A DNA stretch of 64,000 nucleotides from Allium sativum (Eukaryota; Streptophyta; Magnoliopsida; Asparagales; Amaryllidaceae): contig CM060912.1 in assembly GCA_030737875.1 (NCBI GenBank), forward strand, positions 463,640,310 to 463,704,309, written 5' to 3'. Under the pieces are notes generated by a model. The model was not told where the DNA came from. It made no database searches and saw nothing but the letters and a program-made list of their open reading frames with translations. This document shows, piece after piece, positions 12,629 through 25,455 of the stretch. A program made the position numbers and the translations under genes. Each line of letters starts with the position of its first letter. The first letter of the stretch is position 1.

Positions 12629-13879
12629 ATTTTTGAGTATGGCTTATACCTGAAGAATCGGGTTACCTTGTCAGGATTTAGCAAGGCAATCCGGTCATTA
12701 CTCAAGCATGGCTTGTGCTTGGAAAAAGTTAAAAAATGTTGTCAAGATTTAATGCATTTGTTTAGCCACTCTTTTTGCAGGTATGGGTTACACTAACAAT
12801 TAAGTTGGTCTGGTGGGCCCTTGGTCTTCTTGGATTTCTTTCAGCCTCAATACGATCCTTAATGATCGTCGGTTTACCGGCCTTCTTATAATATGGTACG
12901 ACGTGACCATGGATCTCTGGCTGTCTATTATTACTTAATACGATCTGGCGCAATCGTGGTACTCTGGACTTCTACTCACATTGGATTTCTATAGATTGTG
13001 GATTTCTCGGATATCGTGGTACTCTGGACTTCTAATCACAACTTGGATTTCGAAGACAAGCTCTGAGAATTGTAGAAATGGCACTCTATCTCTTGGTTCG
13101 ACTATCACTCGAGTCGACCAAACTTGGTTCGTCCCGAACGAGTCGTACCTCAGGAAGAAGTACCTTCTTTCAAACATTGATCAAGATTCATATTTTTGGT
13201 TGAATGGTCGAACAAGTCAATCCTGATTACACCGACCTGGTTCATGCGCTGCACAACAAAGCCTGATTCTCAAGGCAACTTTATCGGTCTGCTCTGACCA
13301 ATACTATCTGCCATGCTCCAAGTTTTGTGATACACGTGTTCCTCAAATATCGAGAACTATTTCTCAATAGGAGACCAGGTCTCGCTGCCTGCAAATGATT
13401 TCCTAGATCGAGCGACACGTAGCCAAACAAACATCGGATCGCCGCTGCGTGGCACACCGACCGATCTAGAATTCAGCCTATAAATAGCCCATTCCAGAAA
13501 TAGAGAGGTTATCTTTTGGATCTTGGGATTTTTTTAATCTAAAAATAGAGATATTTTCTGAAAATAAACAGTTCGGTTGTCTTAACCATACAGGTCGGTC
13601 GAATCATACCAAAACACAAGGAATTTGTATATAAATCACTACTTTCTCTACTTTCTTTCAATCAAGCAACTGTTACATGTAATCAACGATATAAACAAAG
13701 ATTATAAAGTGGACGTAGGCTTGGATTAAGTCGAATCACTATAATAGTTGTTGTGTGCTCCCTGTTTTCATTTATTATCTTGCATTATGCGTTTGAGACT
13801 GTGAGAATACTTTGTAAATTGTGTGTGGATTACGCACTTTGGGGATGATTGACATAAGACCAACTTTTAACGTCAACAA
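12629..13879 (+). mobile_element. 3' remnant (3' UTR and 3' LTR) of an older Gypsy-like element
   Basis: 12780-13050 carries the same type of 3' sequence as 11330-11560 (gatcgtcggtttaccggcc versus gatcgtcggacttctagcc). The block ends in an LTR-like 3' end. It has tataaatag near 13480, ggacgtagg...gaatcactata at 13708-13746, and a terminus ttttaacgtcaaca that parallels ttttgatgtcaaca at 2659. The start of the LTR is not resolved. Open frames here are short and not credible. Confidence 0.6.
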
Positions 13880-16800
13880 CTATTATATTACTCAAAGTTT
13901 TATGTTTCCCTCTTATTACTTGGGCTTCTTATCCACATTGATGGTGAGCAGATGAGATAGCAGGTAACAGGTTTTGGTGTCGATGATACTGTGCTGTGAC
14001 GAGCATGAGGCTGTTGTATTACTACTACCTATTATAATGATGTTTTGTTATTTCTGCTGTTTGTTGAAATTTTATGATTACTTTGAGAAAAATATAGTGA
14101 GGCCTGGTGTACAAATTACTCATTTATATAGTTGATTTGTAGTAATGACTTTGAGATGTTATAGAGATTTGAGTTTCTGTTATGTTATGTTCTGCTTCAC
14201 TACTATGTCATGTTGTATATTTTCCTATTATATGTTATCCATGCGCTATGAGTTATACGCCATGATTATTTGAGTTATTCTTCCTTAATGATCATCCCAT
14301 ATCGATCTAGCACGACATATAACACACTTTTTCTTAGTTTGGTGCGAGAGTTATGAGGAGGTCTTCAGAAATACTTTACTTCTGAACTCGTTATAAATTG
14401 TCTTTATCAATGCCGGGATTTAAGTTCACGAATTTTCAATGTGAATCCTCTTTAGTTTGTAAATGCCATTTATATAAATGTATGTTCGTTTATGTTTTAA
14501 TAAACAATTCTTGTTAAAATTTTATTTCAATCTAACATCATCATTGAACGCCTTATAGTATAGTATATTGTTTTTAAATGTAGCTTATTTGATTAAAATG
14601 ACTTTTCCATCATTTGAAAATTCACTTATACAAGTTAAATTACTTTCCATCATTTTAAAAGATTTATAAGATTTATTTCATATTTTCAAAAGATTAAAAC
14701 TCAATTTTAAAGAATTGCATTTTCTGTATTCTGAACTGCAAAACGCGATGATTTCAAAACTTATTTTGCTTATATTTTAAAATCTACTCGATTAAATCTC
14801 AACCCTTTTATTCCTTTGGAATCTATGATTATAAGAGTTCAAAAAATAATCTTATTTCAAAGATTTTGGACTTATATTTTATCGTACAAAGAGTTTCACT
14901 TTTTAGGGCACGTAATCGCGAATTGTTGTTACGCGGTGCACCTAAATTAACGCAAATTTCATATTTTTTTTCAAACTTCATGTGAACACTTTTAAATGTT
15001 TATAAAACATTTCTTAAATATGTTAAACCAATTTAAGAGGTTTAACTATTCTATTTATCATCATGAAAGGAAAGTGATTTCCTTTGTGCTTATCGACATG
15101 TATTTAACATGACTTGTTAAATCATAAATTCAACGATTGTAATATCAATCAAACATGATAAACAAACATATACTTCATTATAACTCATCATAGCATAGGA
15201 TAGTTATGGTATTTTAATGTAGATTTTCTTAGTTTCATTGGTTATAAACATTCCTAAAATTCGTTATAGCTTTGGTACGATCATACGGAAACTTCCGAAG
15301 CTCAAGTAGTCCTTTCCTAAATGCTCAACCTCCTCGTGCTCCTTCCTTTTGCTCTAGGATTTATGGTGAAGAGGCGGCGCCCAGCCTCTTGTAGTTGACG
15401 ATGGAGATGATAGTGAACATATATCAAAGAAAGGTTACTGTTGAGTGATTTTTAGAAGATTTCTTTTCTATTCCTCCTTAGTTTCTTCTTCTTAAATTTT
15501 ATATTATTTTATTATTAATTTAAGGGCATTATGAAGCAACTAATGTAATTTCTGAGTAGGAAAAAGAAGAAATTTTGATGTGCAAATTTGTGAAAAGAGT
15601 AGAGAGATATATATTAGAAATGAGAGGGAATATATTATTAAGTGGAAAACTATCAAATATCCCTGAAAATATCCTTCCCAACTCACAGCCATACCCATTA
15701 TTACCCCGCTCCTTGTGATTGTGTGTTAGAGGCTGTGTAGTTAATGCCCCGCTATTACCCCATTATAACCCCGTTATATCTCATAGCGGATTACCACCAC
15801 TACGCTTTTCCCAAATAGTCTCCAATATAGCCCGTCTGCTTTAAGTCCTGCTATATTCCGCTCTTCCTATTGTATCTTATTATTTCTGCTATACTACCTT
15901 ATTCTAGCTATATCTTTGATGAAAGAAATGAAATAAATAATGACATTTATACATTTTAAATTTATGAAATTAGGTTTATTAATTGAATTTTTTAACATAT
16001 AATTTTTAGAAATAAAAATATTCTAATATTCTATTAAATTTAATCAAGTTAAATAGTGGTTTACGTTTATTTACAGATATTTGCATAGGTTTTTATTTAA
16101 AATTATAGATAAATTGAGTGTTAGTTTTTCATTTAATCATTGTCTATATATCTGCAAAAACATTGGAAACGGGTTATATGTGTTATTTTAGTGTCATCCG
16201 CTATATCCAGCTATTTCCTCGCTTTATCTCCGCTACGACGTTTTGGACATCCACCGTATTGAATACGCTAAGCTCTTTAATTGAACATGTTAGAGGTATG
16301 GTGTGTAAGAGGAATAGTATGTATGAGAAGTATGGTGGTGTAAGGTGATCTGTTGTTTTGTTTGAACTAAAAGTAAAATCCTTACTTTTTCCAAATTATA
16401 CTTACATTTTGTTAATCTCTTGTTAACATAAGAGATATATGTACATATGTTCACGTACATGGATATGTGTGTCGCATACAGTCTAGAACACTGTACAACT
16501 TCTATACGTCGAACCATTGATTATTCAAAATAAGATTTTTGTTTTATTTTCATATTTCAGTTAAACAATTTATTAAGTAAACAAAATTAGAAAATAAACT
16601 ACTTATCATCTTTGAATAATTAAACATGATTATTTAGGTATTAAACCCCTATTAAATATTGTTAAATAGTTATTTAAAAATTTAGGATTGTATTTGCAAA
16701 GCGATAAGTATATTCTTTTATACAACTTATTATAAATGGTTTGTTATCACTAGATAACACTTTTAAATGATTTATTATCATTTAAAACAATTATTTGAAT

Positions 16801-17195
16801 AATTATAATAATTATCAATTCAAAATATCCTTATTTGAATCCACAAATTAATAAATATGTGTAATATCCTTATTGACGATGTCTTAGCACATTTCATTTT
16901 CAATTATAAGTCATAAGGTTTAATTTTTCATTCTTGTTTAATTAGGGAATATGTGCTTATATCTATAATTGTTCCAAATACTTATGTTTAAAATGCAGCT
17001 TAATTGATAAAATGGTTTTGGTCATTTTATCAGCCTTTTCCCTAAGGACATATTCTTCCAAATAATTTTCCAAAGTAAGTCCACTTCATTATTCATCACT
17101 TCAAACTTGATTATCAGTTAGAAATAATTCACATTTGAATATTTAAAATAAATTAAATATCTTTAATCAAGATGATAAAATTCCAAGTTGTTACA
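13880..17195 (-). mobile_element. Unresolved repeat block, probably a minus-oriented LTR, right end at 17195
   Basis: AT-rich, without coding domains. The right edge ...ccaagttgttaca reads TGTAACAACTTGG on the minus strand, an LTR-like start, and it abuts Gypsy RNase H relic sequence exactly there. A more GC-rich island at about 15290-15420 resembles a transcribed leader. I could not define the left edge or a target duplication. A hAT element (15733-16288) is inserted inside. Confidence 0.4.
15733..16288. mobile_element. Short non-autonomous hAT element, 556 bp (copy A)
   Basis: Perfect 8-bp duplication GTTAGAGG at 15725-15732 and 16289-16296. The termini are CTGTGTAGTTAATGCCCC on the left and an inverted partner beginning ATGTTCAATTAAAGAGC on the right. 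The same family occurs at 19300-19778. No ORF of note; the centre is AT-rich. Confidence 0.85.
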
Positions 17196-19281
17196 ACATA
17201 ACTTCTAAGCTGGTAGGTCTCATACTTAAAGCATCAATGGCTGCATTAACTTTTCTCGGTGTACATGCAATATAAAAATCATAAGCTAGTCATCATTTTT
17301 TAAGGTTAATATCGTACTATGAATATAGTTACTTCAATGACTTATGATCATTGAATAGCTCGAATCTATCTTCTAAAGGATAATGCATCCAAATCGTTTA
17401 GCTCTTAAACAATCACTGCTAATTTCAAATCATGGGTGGGGTATTAATTCTCATGAAGCTTTAATTTTTGACTAGCATATGCAACATTGCCTCTTTACTT
17501 CAATACCACTCCAAACCCGGTATCACAAACATCCATGTATACCGTCATCCCTCATTCTCACTTGGAATAACCAACATCACGACATTCATTAACTTTTCTA
17601 TCAAACTCATAAGTGCATGCTCACATCTTGCATTTCAAGTAAAAGTCAGATTTTTTTCATTAAATGGATCAACGACGTTGTTACCTTCAAGAAGTCCAAA
17701 ATAAACCCCCTACAATACCCATTCAATCTCAAGAAACTCCTCACATCCATCGTATTTATGGGCGTAGTTCAATATGGCATCGCTGCAGCTCTTACTGGAT
17801 CGACAAAAGTCCCTTACTTTGAAACAACATGGCCTAAAAATGTCACTTCGATTCTTTGTAGGGGTGTAACTCGGTCGGACCAGACGAAGGTGTGTTCAGT
17901 TTCTGTCCTAAAAAATATTGGACCACACATAGACCAGACGAAATTTTTTCTTAGACAAATTTTGTTATCCTAATTCGTGTCCTAAATATAATCGGTCGGA
18001 CACGGACACGAACAGACCCAGTTGGACATGGTTATTTATATCACATTTTATTAGATTTTGTCTCAACTATATATCAGATTATAATGAATTCGGATGAATT
18101 CGAATGAATACGGACCGAACGTGATTTTTTTCATTCAAATTTTGTTGTCCTAACTCGTGTCCTAAATGATAATCAGACGGACTCAAACGGACATATTTCG
18201 GTCATGGACACGAATGGACGTCGTACATTCATACAAAATTTATAGCCCTAATTCTTTAGAAGTAACACACTTAAATTTTTGCCTTCATCCATTGTTCTCT
18301 CAACATCTTAAGAACAATCCTTAAGTGTGTCTTGTGTTCCACCTTTATCCATTAACAGACCAAAGCATCATCGATGAACACAAGTACAAACTTATTTGGT
18401 TAATCTCTAAAACATGGCTCATAAGACCCACAAAGTATGTCTATGCATTAATCAGTCCAAATGATATCACCAATTTCTCATAAAATCCAAATGGCTTCAA
18501 AAACGTTGTAATCGGGACATCAACCCTTGTCTCTTTCAATTAGTGAAACTCAGTCACAAAATCTAAATAAGAAAATACGCTAGCAACGTTAAGCTAATTG
18601 AACAGATTATTAATACATGTGAGTGGGTACTCATTATTCTTTGTCATCATATTCAACTCATGTAATTAGGAACAATCCACCTTCATTGTGAATACCAAAG
18701 GTGCTCTCACTTAGATATACTTCTATGAATAAACCTTTTAGCAAAAGATCATTCGCTTGCATCTCAAGCTCTCTAGGTGTCATTCTCCTCAAAGACATCA
18801 CTACCGGTATAACGTCTTTTATCAAGTAAATATGGAACAGAATCTCCCAATGTAGTAGAAGTTCAGTCGCCTCCTTGAATACGTCCGGATACTCCCTCGT
18901 GATTGGAACCATCAACAACTCCTAGCATGAAGCATCGAGCGAATATAGAAAGCTAACCATCACCCATCGTCAAGTAGGCAGCCTAACACGACATTCCACC
19001 TGTTATTCATTCCTATCATCATCGACGACCGTTTGCAATCTACTGTTACTCCATATCTACACAGCCAGTCCACCCCCAAGTATAACGACAAACCAAAGAA
19101 AATCTAAAAACGAAGTGATCGCGAGCAAAAGTGCATCCATGACTCGATAAGACCATATTACGATAAATTGATAGAGCTACTAACATCGTTTGTTACAACA
19201 AAATGTGGATAATAAATTGTAGGTTTCAATCATAATCTCTCTACCACATCACCAACTATAAAGGAATAAGAAACTCTAGCT
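17196..19281 (-). pseudogene. Gypsy pol relic: protease, reverse transcriptase, RNase H
   Basis: Minus-strand reading gives, from right to left, an aspartic protease fragment (LGVDWLCRYG), reverse transcriptase (EYPDVFKE at 18658-18918, then YPLTCINNLFN, then FLKPFGFYEKLVISFGLINA), RNase H (YMDVCDTGFGVVL, YASQKLKLHE, YPTHDLKLAVIV) and the end pattern VNAAIDALSMRP. Stops and frameshifts are frequent, so this is an old copy. It is the downstream half of the element whose gag lies at 21979-22373 and 37468-38170. A hAT splits it at 17859-18250. Integrase is absent because the sequence changes at 17195. Confidence 0.82.
17859..18250. mobile_element. Non-autonomous hAT element, 392 bp
   Basis: Starts TAGGGGTGTAA and ends ttatagcccta. 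It is flanked by ATTCTTTG (17851-17858) and ATTCTTTA (18251-18258), an 8-bp duplication with one mismatch. The interior has repeated cggac/gtccg-type motifs (cggtcggac, cggacacggacacg), typical of subterminal transposase-binding repeats. It lies within the RT/RNase H relic. Confidence 0.8.
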
Positions 19282-19299
19282 AGTATTGTGACACCCCAC

Positions 19300-19778
19300 C
19301 TATGCAGTTAAAGCCCCACTAAAGCCTTGCAAAATCCTCGCTATATCCCATAACACTCTCCAACTGCAACGCTATTTCTATTTAGCGCTGATGAACAATA
19401 AATCCGCTTTTAACCCCACTATTTTCCGTTGCACCTACTGAATCAAGGTTGTTTAACACCCGTTTTGGCAATAGTAATATACAAAGGATGATTTGACCTA
19501 TTCCGCTCTAAAACAAACTAAAAAAAAGGTTAGTGTAAAGATCTTATTTAAGGCAAAAGTGTGTTATATAAGGTAAATATATAATAGTCATCAAATCTAA
19601 TGTGCAAAAACATTATATTCTTGATTTTGTTATATAATATTAGTTAATATTTGTTTCTTCTACATCTAATAAACCTTTTTACATATCATCTATATCCCTG
19701 CTATTTCCAAGCTTTATCACCACTACAGCTTTTTGCACCTCCACTACTATAGAACCGCTAAGCGCTTTAACTACATAG
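19300..19778. mobile_element. Short non-autonomous hAT element, 479 bp (copy B)
   Basis: Perfect 8-bp duplication CACCCCAC at 19292-19299 and 19779-19786. The termini are CTATGCAGTTAAAGCCCC on the left and, inverted on the right, CTATGTAGTTAAAGCGC. It is the same family as 15733-16288. It sits inside the terminal 13 bp of the solo LTR. Confidence 0.9.
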
Positions 19779-21734
19779 CACCCCACATCCCTTAATGTCA
19801 CTCATATGAAGATGCACTAAGTTCTGTGAACTGTAATAAATATACAAAGACTAATTTTAACAAGACATAATAACAAGATGCAGTGGAAAAACTTTAAACT
19901 TCTGTTTCAAACCATTACATTTTCAAATGAACCATCAATGTCATAAAGTCATAAACATCTGTCTCATAAACCATCAGAGGAAAAAACCATAAAATAATAT
20001 CTCACACATGCCATAGCAATAAACATAAAAGAAACCAAAGTAATACGTGGAAAGAAAAGTAATCCAAGTCCAAGTTGAAAAGAGTCACGATCAAGATTGC
20101 GATCCACCACCTTGAGAACCTAAGGGGGCAAGGAAGGGAGAGAAGGAAAAGCAAAAATAGGTCAGAAATAAAGTCTGGCAAGTTCTAGTGATTTTTAGTA
20201 TAAGCATAAGATAAGAAGTATCAGGTCAGATAAATGGTACTGGATATGAAAATACAGTAAAATATATAAATAGGAAGTAAAGGAGATAAAAAGGCAAGGA
20301 AAGATTAGGTAAGCTTCTTAATCATATCCCAAGAACAATTTTCTGCACCAACTATCGGGATTAGATGTTACCCTAATTATTACCCATGCAATCAGCTTTG
20401 TAGAGACATGAATAATCTGTGCCAGCCACGGCAGTATGGGATATCAGTCCCTAACCTGTCAACTTTTAAGACACAACCCTATTTGTCGGTGTTACAACGT
20501 CTTAGTTTCCCCCATCAGACCAATGCACGCTCATGACTCTGCCGGAACGTGCCCGTACCCACCTCTAAGACTTTGAACCTTTTACAATCGAGATCAGTAA
20601 AGCGTGCCCTTACCCCTACCTAGTGCGAGGCCCCTTTATGATACCAATAGGGATAATGATTGATATAGGTTCCACATAGCAAGTTTGACACAAGTCATCC
20701 TCTAGCCTTGTGCCCCCAAGTAACTAGGATTTTAAGAGTCCCAAACCGGATATAAACAGCAAGACGTGGGACCTCTTAGCTTATTAATTAGTAGGTTTAA
20801 CTTCATTAATAAGCATGGTTGTAAATGGCATTTCCTATAATGTTATTCAGTGTACAACCCCTCCCCCAATACAGACAAGCACCTGCTCAAATGCATATAA
20901 ATCTACAGTAAAAAGTTTTACTAAATTTACATTTGATCCTCATATTTCCCATAACATGTTTTACTTAATATAAAATTAAGTCCAACCTATTCAAATTAAC
21001 ATGTTTGCATATTCTTCCTTTTGTAATTACCCTAAATTTACAGTCAAAAGTTCTCAAATTATAATATGCCTAATTCTCCTTCTTATTGTTATTACAAGTT
21101 ATTCCGATCTAACCCAATTTACACTATTTTAATGGAAATGGCTTAGGCTCTTGATGGCTTAGGCTCAACGTAAAATAAAAGGGAAAGGAGAAAACAGATC
21201 AAAATTCAAACTGAATAAATAGGCATAGAAAAGACTGTAAATAAATAAAAGACAAAACAGTGAATAAGGAAGAAATATGTATATATAAACATATAATAAC
21301 TGTAAACTGAATAGATAATTGACAGTAAAACAATAACATATAAGCATTGTTACTTTTCAGATCCAAATCATTTATTGTCAAAATACCGTTTAAATAGCAA
21401 ATCTAAAATAAAAATCACGGTTATTAGAATTAGATCTAGAAAGGTCTCTTTAAAATAGTCGTAGGAAGAAGATGAAGATTATTTGTGTGTAGTGAGGCTG
21501 CTAGCCTATATATAGATTAGATAGGATAATTCTAGACCATTAGATATTAGGTTATCAAATCAAACCGTACACCTCAAGCTGAGTCAGTGTGTGAATGTAG
21601 CAAATAAAACAGTCCATGTTCAGCTGTAGGAATTTGTCACGAATGTAGGTGGGTCGACCCACTTTCACTATGGGTTGACACTGGGGTCGACCCATGTATA
21701 GCTGGGTCGCCCAGTGACCATTGTTTTCTGCGTT

Positions 21735-21737
<3 letters not shown>

Positions 21738-21776
<39 letters not shown>
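21738..21776. repeat. (AT)n microsatellite in the solo LTR
   Basis: About 19 AT dinucleotides. The orthologous point in the other copy (1810-1828) is also AT-rich and was the insertion site of the TR-GAG element. Confidence 0.9.
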
Positions 21777-21779
<3 letters not shown>

Positions 21780-21978
21780 TTCAATCTTCTTTTGTTCATA
21801 ACTTATTCATATTTGATCTGATTTATGAAAACCAAGAGTCTGTCTGAACCAAAATTTCATAATGGATGCAAAGGTAAAGTTTGTTTCACTCGATTCTAAA
21901 TATTTATTTATTTAATATTCGTTTTATTATCTTTGTTACATAGTTATGATGTATTAAATTATGGGGTGTTACAAGTAT

Positions 21979-22373
21979 TATATAATACCTCAAATGGGAA
22001 AAATAATTAAAATCATACCCTGAATAGTGACAACCATTCCGCTCTCCTTCATTGATGGGGGCATTCGACGAACTTGGAACGGCATCGATAACGTTCACTT
22101 TCACCACTACTTCTCTTAGCCGATTCAGTACAATCCTTCTTGATATGTCCAAATTTGTTACGGTTGTAATTCTTCTTCTCCTCACTCTTACAATCCTCAC
22201 TGTAGTGGCCCTTCTTTTCAAGTTGAAAAAGTCACCTCTACCTTAGTTCTTTTTCTTAACATTCTTGTCTTTAGACAACTTCCTCTTGTTATCTCATTTC
22301 TTCTTGCCCTCGATTTGCCTGAGGCTTCAGCTCACCATTGAGGACCTTTTAATTTTGGATAATTGCTCCCATG
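21979..22373 (-). pseudogene. Old Gypsy gag, C-terminal zinc-knuckle part
   Basis: Minus-strand reading near 22050-22230 gives KGHYSEDCKSEEKKNYN followed by KFGHIKKDC, two CCHC-type knuckles of a Gypsy gag with some ligands mutated. It continues, after removal of the Copia insertion and one CCTCA copy, into 37468-38170, and on its other side into the protease region beyond the solo LTR. Confidence 0.72.
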
Positions 22374-22378
22374 CCTCA

Positions 22379-23735
22379 TGTTGGAGAATGGAGTTTTGAT
22401 GACAACAACATTATTTCAATATTAATTGATTATAAAATATATACTAACACTTTTATCTAGAATATATATATATATATACATACGCAGGATTTATATACAG
22501 GAATTTATACTGAAGACTGTACAGTTTAAATACTTAAGAGACTCATAATTCAGAGATGATTCAAGACTCATGAGTATTTAGGATTTCAAGAGTTCAAAAC
22601 AAATATAGTAATATAATCTAATTTATGTAAGACTCTGAATAGTACTCCAGGTTCAAATTCTAATTCTAATTTCAAATTCAATTTTCAAATTCTATCTTCC
22701 CTATTTTATTTTCTTCACTTTACTTTTGATTTTAAACTCAAGTTTTATAAGTTTTTTATATATACTATATACTTTATATTTATATAGTTTTAACTCTATA
22801 ATTTTATAAATATGTTTATATAGTTTATATTTATGTTTTTATATGATTTTCTACTTTATAATATTCATTTACAATACTACGTTTTAATTCAAGAATTTCT
22901 AGAATTATTTATATATCAAAACACTTGAAAAATGCTTAAAAATCATTTTTGAACCATGATATGTTGACATACATATATGTCTATGTCGACATATAAGTGT
23001 CACTTTTTTGATTTTCAAAGGTAGTGTCTTTTACTATTTGTGACGCTCCAGAAACGTCACAACCTTTCAAATCTTATAAATAGGGGTTAATTTCGAATTT
23101 TTTCATCGTTCTTCTTCTCCATCTTCATTCCCTTTCCCAACACCATTATATTTTCTTATTTTTATGATTTCTACACATATACTCTACCAATTTCAATTTT
23201 GTTTACATTAAACTTCTTCTCTCTCTCTCTACTCATTACTCTCTGAATCGAAGTGTTATTTAAGAGTTATATGGCTATTGTAATCATTTGGGAAGTGTTT
23301 GGGTAATCAGTGTTTTCTTGTAGCCGTGAAATCAAGGAACGGGAGCAGTGTAACCCTTGTAGCCGTGAAATCAAGGAGAGAATAGTTGATTAAGTGTGTG
23401 GAATCGGTGGTACCCTTATAGCCATGAAATCAAGGAGAGGATTGTAATTGGATATTGACACAGTAATAAAAATCTATGCAATCCAGCGTTGTATGGGACT
23501 GGACGTAGGAGCAATTCTGAACCAGTATAAAATTCGGTGTGTTCTTTCCTTTTCTGCATTTTATTTTAGTTTATCTTTGTGTTTGTGTTTGATTCTGTGT
23601 ATGCGATTGTTTCTATGGTGTTTGATTCATATAGTAGTTCATATAAGTTTTAGATTTTGTTTAATTTCTCAAAAACACTATTCACCTCCTCTAATGTTAG
23701 TTTTGCCTTAACGATCCATTCCGCAATCCCTAACA
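22379..23735 (+). repeat. 5' LTR of the pol-less Copia
   Basis: 1357 bp, TGTTGGAG...CCCTAACA. A TATA box (tataaata) is at 23075. Upstream of it a paired palindrome lies at 22960-22993. Downstream is a phrase, gtagccgtgaaatcaagga, present three times at about 23320-23440 (the third copy mutated). The structured ggacgtagg motif is at 23499-23533. Confidence 0.88.
22960..22993 (+). promoter_or_regulatory. Paired palindrome module, 5' LTR copy
   Basis: TATGTTGACATA (one base off the palindrome) and TATGTCGACATA at 22982, with starts 22 bp apart. It lies 82 bp upstream of the TATA box at 23075. Confidence 0.7.
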
Positions 23736-23737
23736 AT

Positions 23738-23749
23738 TGGTATCAGAGC
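23738..23749 (+). other. Primer-binding site of the pol-less Copia
   Basis: TGGTATCAGAGC, complementary to the 3' end of initiator tRNA-Met, two bases after the 5' LTR. Confidence 0.92.
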
Positions 23750-23795
23750 AAGGTCTTTCAAAAAGTTCATAATCTGATTTTTGAAAATAATGATA

Positions 23796-24938
23796 ATGGC
23801 AACCAACACTGGTAGCAATAATAGTTCTTTTGTAGAAGGTCAGTCCACTGTTAGACCACCGCTGTTTATTGGTAGTAATTATTCATATTTGGCATGTAGA
23901 ATGAAAATATATTTACAATCAGTAGGATCAGGCACATAGAATAGTACACAAAATGAGTTTGTTAAACCCACAACTGCTTTTGTACAATGGACATATGAAC
24001 AAAAGACTGCTGCATAAAGCAATTCTAAAGCCACGAATACGTTATTTTGTTCATTAGATAGGAATGAGTTTAATAGAGCGTCAATATATAAAACTGCTTA
24101 TGAAATTTGGAGAACTTTGCAAGTTACTCATGAAGGAACTTGTAAAGTTAAACAAACTAAGATATCAATGTTAGTTAATCGGTTTGAGTTATTCAAAATG
24201 AACGAGAATGAGTCTATCTCTGATATGTATTACAGATTTCAAGAGATAGTGCATTCGTTAACAACACTTGGAAAACCTTATTCTGAAGAAGATCAAGTCA
24301 GAAAAATATTGAGTTCAGCACTTGGAAAAACTTATTCTGAAGAAGATCAAGTTAGAAAAATATTGAGTTCATTGACTCCAGAATGGGATCAGAAAACTCT
24401 GGCAATTGAAGAAGCCAATAATGTAAATGAAATGAAGATTGAGGAGTTAATCGGAAATCCGATGTCTTTTGAAGTCCAATTACAGAAAAGAAAAGAAAAC
24501 AAGCCAACTAAGAAGAAATCCATTACACTTAAAGCAACAACAAATGATTCTAACTCGAGTAGTGAAGATGATGAAGAAACAACCCTTATGACAAGACATT
24601 TTAGAAAATTTCTGAAATGTAGAAGGAAAACTTATTTTCAAAATAACAACCAAGGAAATTCAAGAAGAAATGATGGTCGATGTTGTAACTGCGACAAACC
24701 AGGTCATATAAGAAAAATGTGTCCGTATCCAGATAAATCAACTCAACAAACAGACAACAGTAATCCGTCAAGGAAGAGAAAGAAAGCATATGCAGCAATG
24801 TTAGATGATTCAAATTCATCATCAAGTGATGAAGAGCCAGAAACCAGAAATTCAAATATGTGCTTCAAGGCAATTCAGAATTCAAAAAATTTCGTAGAAA
24901 AGGATCTAAAAACCGGGTATGAGTTAATTAATTTTTAA
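23796..24938 (+). pseudogene. Copia gag of the pol-less element
   Basis: Frame of about 380 codons from ATG at 23796 (or 23790) with at least two stops in the N-terminal third. It is open from 24117 to 24938. The N-terminus LFIGSNYSYLACRMKIYL and the block RFQEIVHSLTTLGK to LTPEWDQKTLAI are the usual Copia gag (UBN2-type) pattern. A CCHC knuckle, CCNCDKPGHIRKMCP, lies near 24685-24730. A 54-bp in-frame duplication (YSEEDQVRKILSS twice) follows LTTLGK. The acidic Ser-rich tail before and after the knuckle is intact. Nothing like pol follows. Confidence 0.85.
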
Positions 24939-25189
24939 ATTTTCTTTGGTTGAATGCTTGTTTTGTTTGTTTGCCTTGTTTTCGAATTTAAAATTAAAAC
25001 TTTAAAATTCAAACTTGAAATTTGAATTTTGAAAATTGAAATCAAAATAATAATAAATAAAATAATAAAATATTTTTTTGGATGTTTGTTAGGATTAGAG
25101 TTATTTCAGGAAATCGTTAAACCTAAAATATAAATCAATAATTTAAATCACATTTCATAAAAATCAAAATTCCTTTGAAAATAGGTACA

Positions 25190-25223
25190 TATGTCGACAT
25201 ACATATGTCTATATGTCGACATA
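25190..25223 (+). promoter_or_regulatory. Paired palindrome module upstream of accessory ORF 1
   Basis: Two perfect TATGTCGACATA palindromes at 25190-25201 and 25212-25223, starts 22 bp apart, as in the LTR. A TATA-like sequence follows about 150 bp downstream, and the ATG is at 25456. Confidence 0.72.
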
Positions 25224-25455
25224 TATGACCAGAAATTTAAATTTAAATTTTGAATTTCAAAGGTTTAAACTTTCAAACTTTCCTCTAACTTTTCACCAAC
25301 TCCCAAGGTCTGAAAAGGTGTCATTGGCTTCGGAAAAGTTGTGCTTATTTAATTCATATCCATTCAATTTCTATATATACACCTATTCTCTCTATCTTTC
25401 ATTCAATTCAAAATTATATTCTTCATATATATATTCTCTTCAAAACTATCAATCA

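Larger units (their letters stand above)
19287..21973 (-). mobile_element. Solo LTR inserted in the old Gypsy element
   Basis: Target duplication AGTAT (19282-19286 and 21974-21978). The termini are TGTGACACCCC on the left and ggggtgttaca on the right, inverted relatives of one another. It matches 1-1828 plus 12424-12628 throughout. A hAT copy sits 13 bp inside its left end. It falls between the zinc-knuckle part of gag and the protease of the old Gypsy element. No coding sequence is supported. Confidence 0.87.

Noticed and set aside
22460..22477. Short AT run as a possible promoter
   Set aside because: Simple sequence; the LTR has a better TATA box at 23075.
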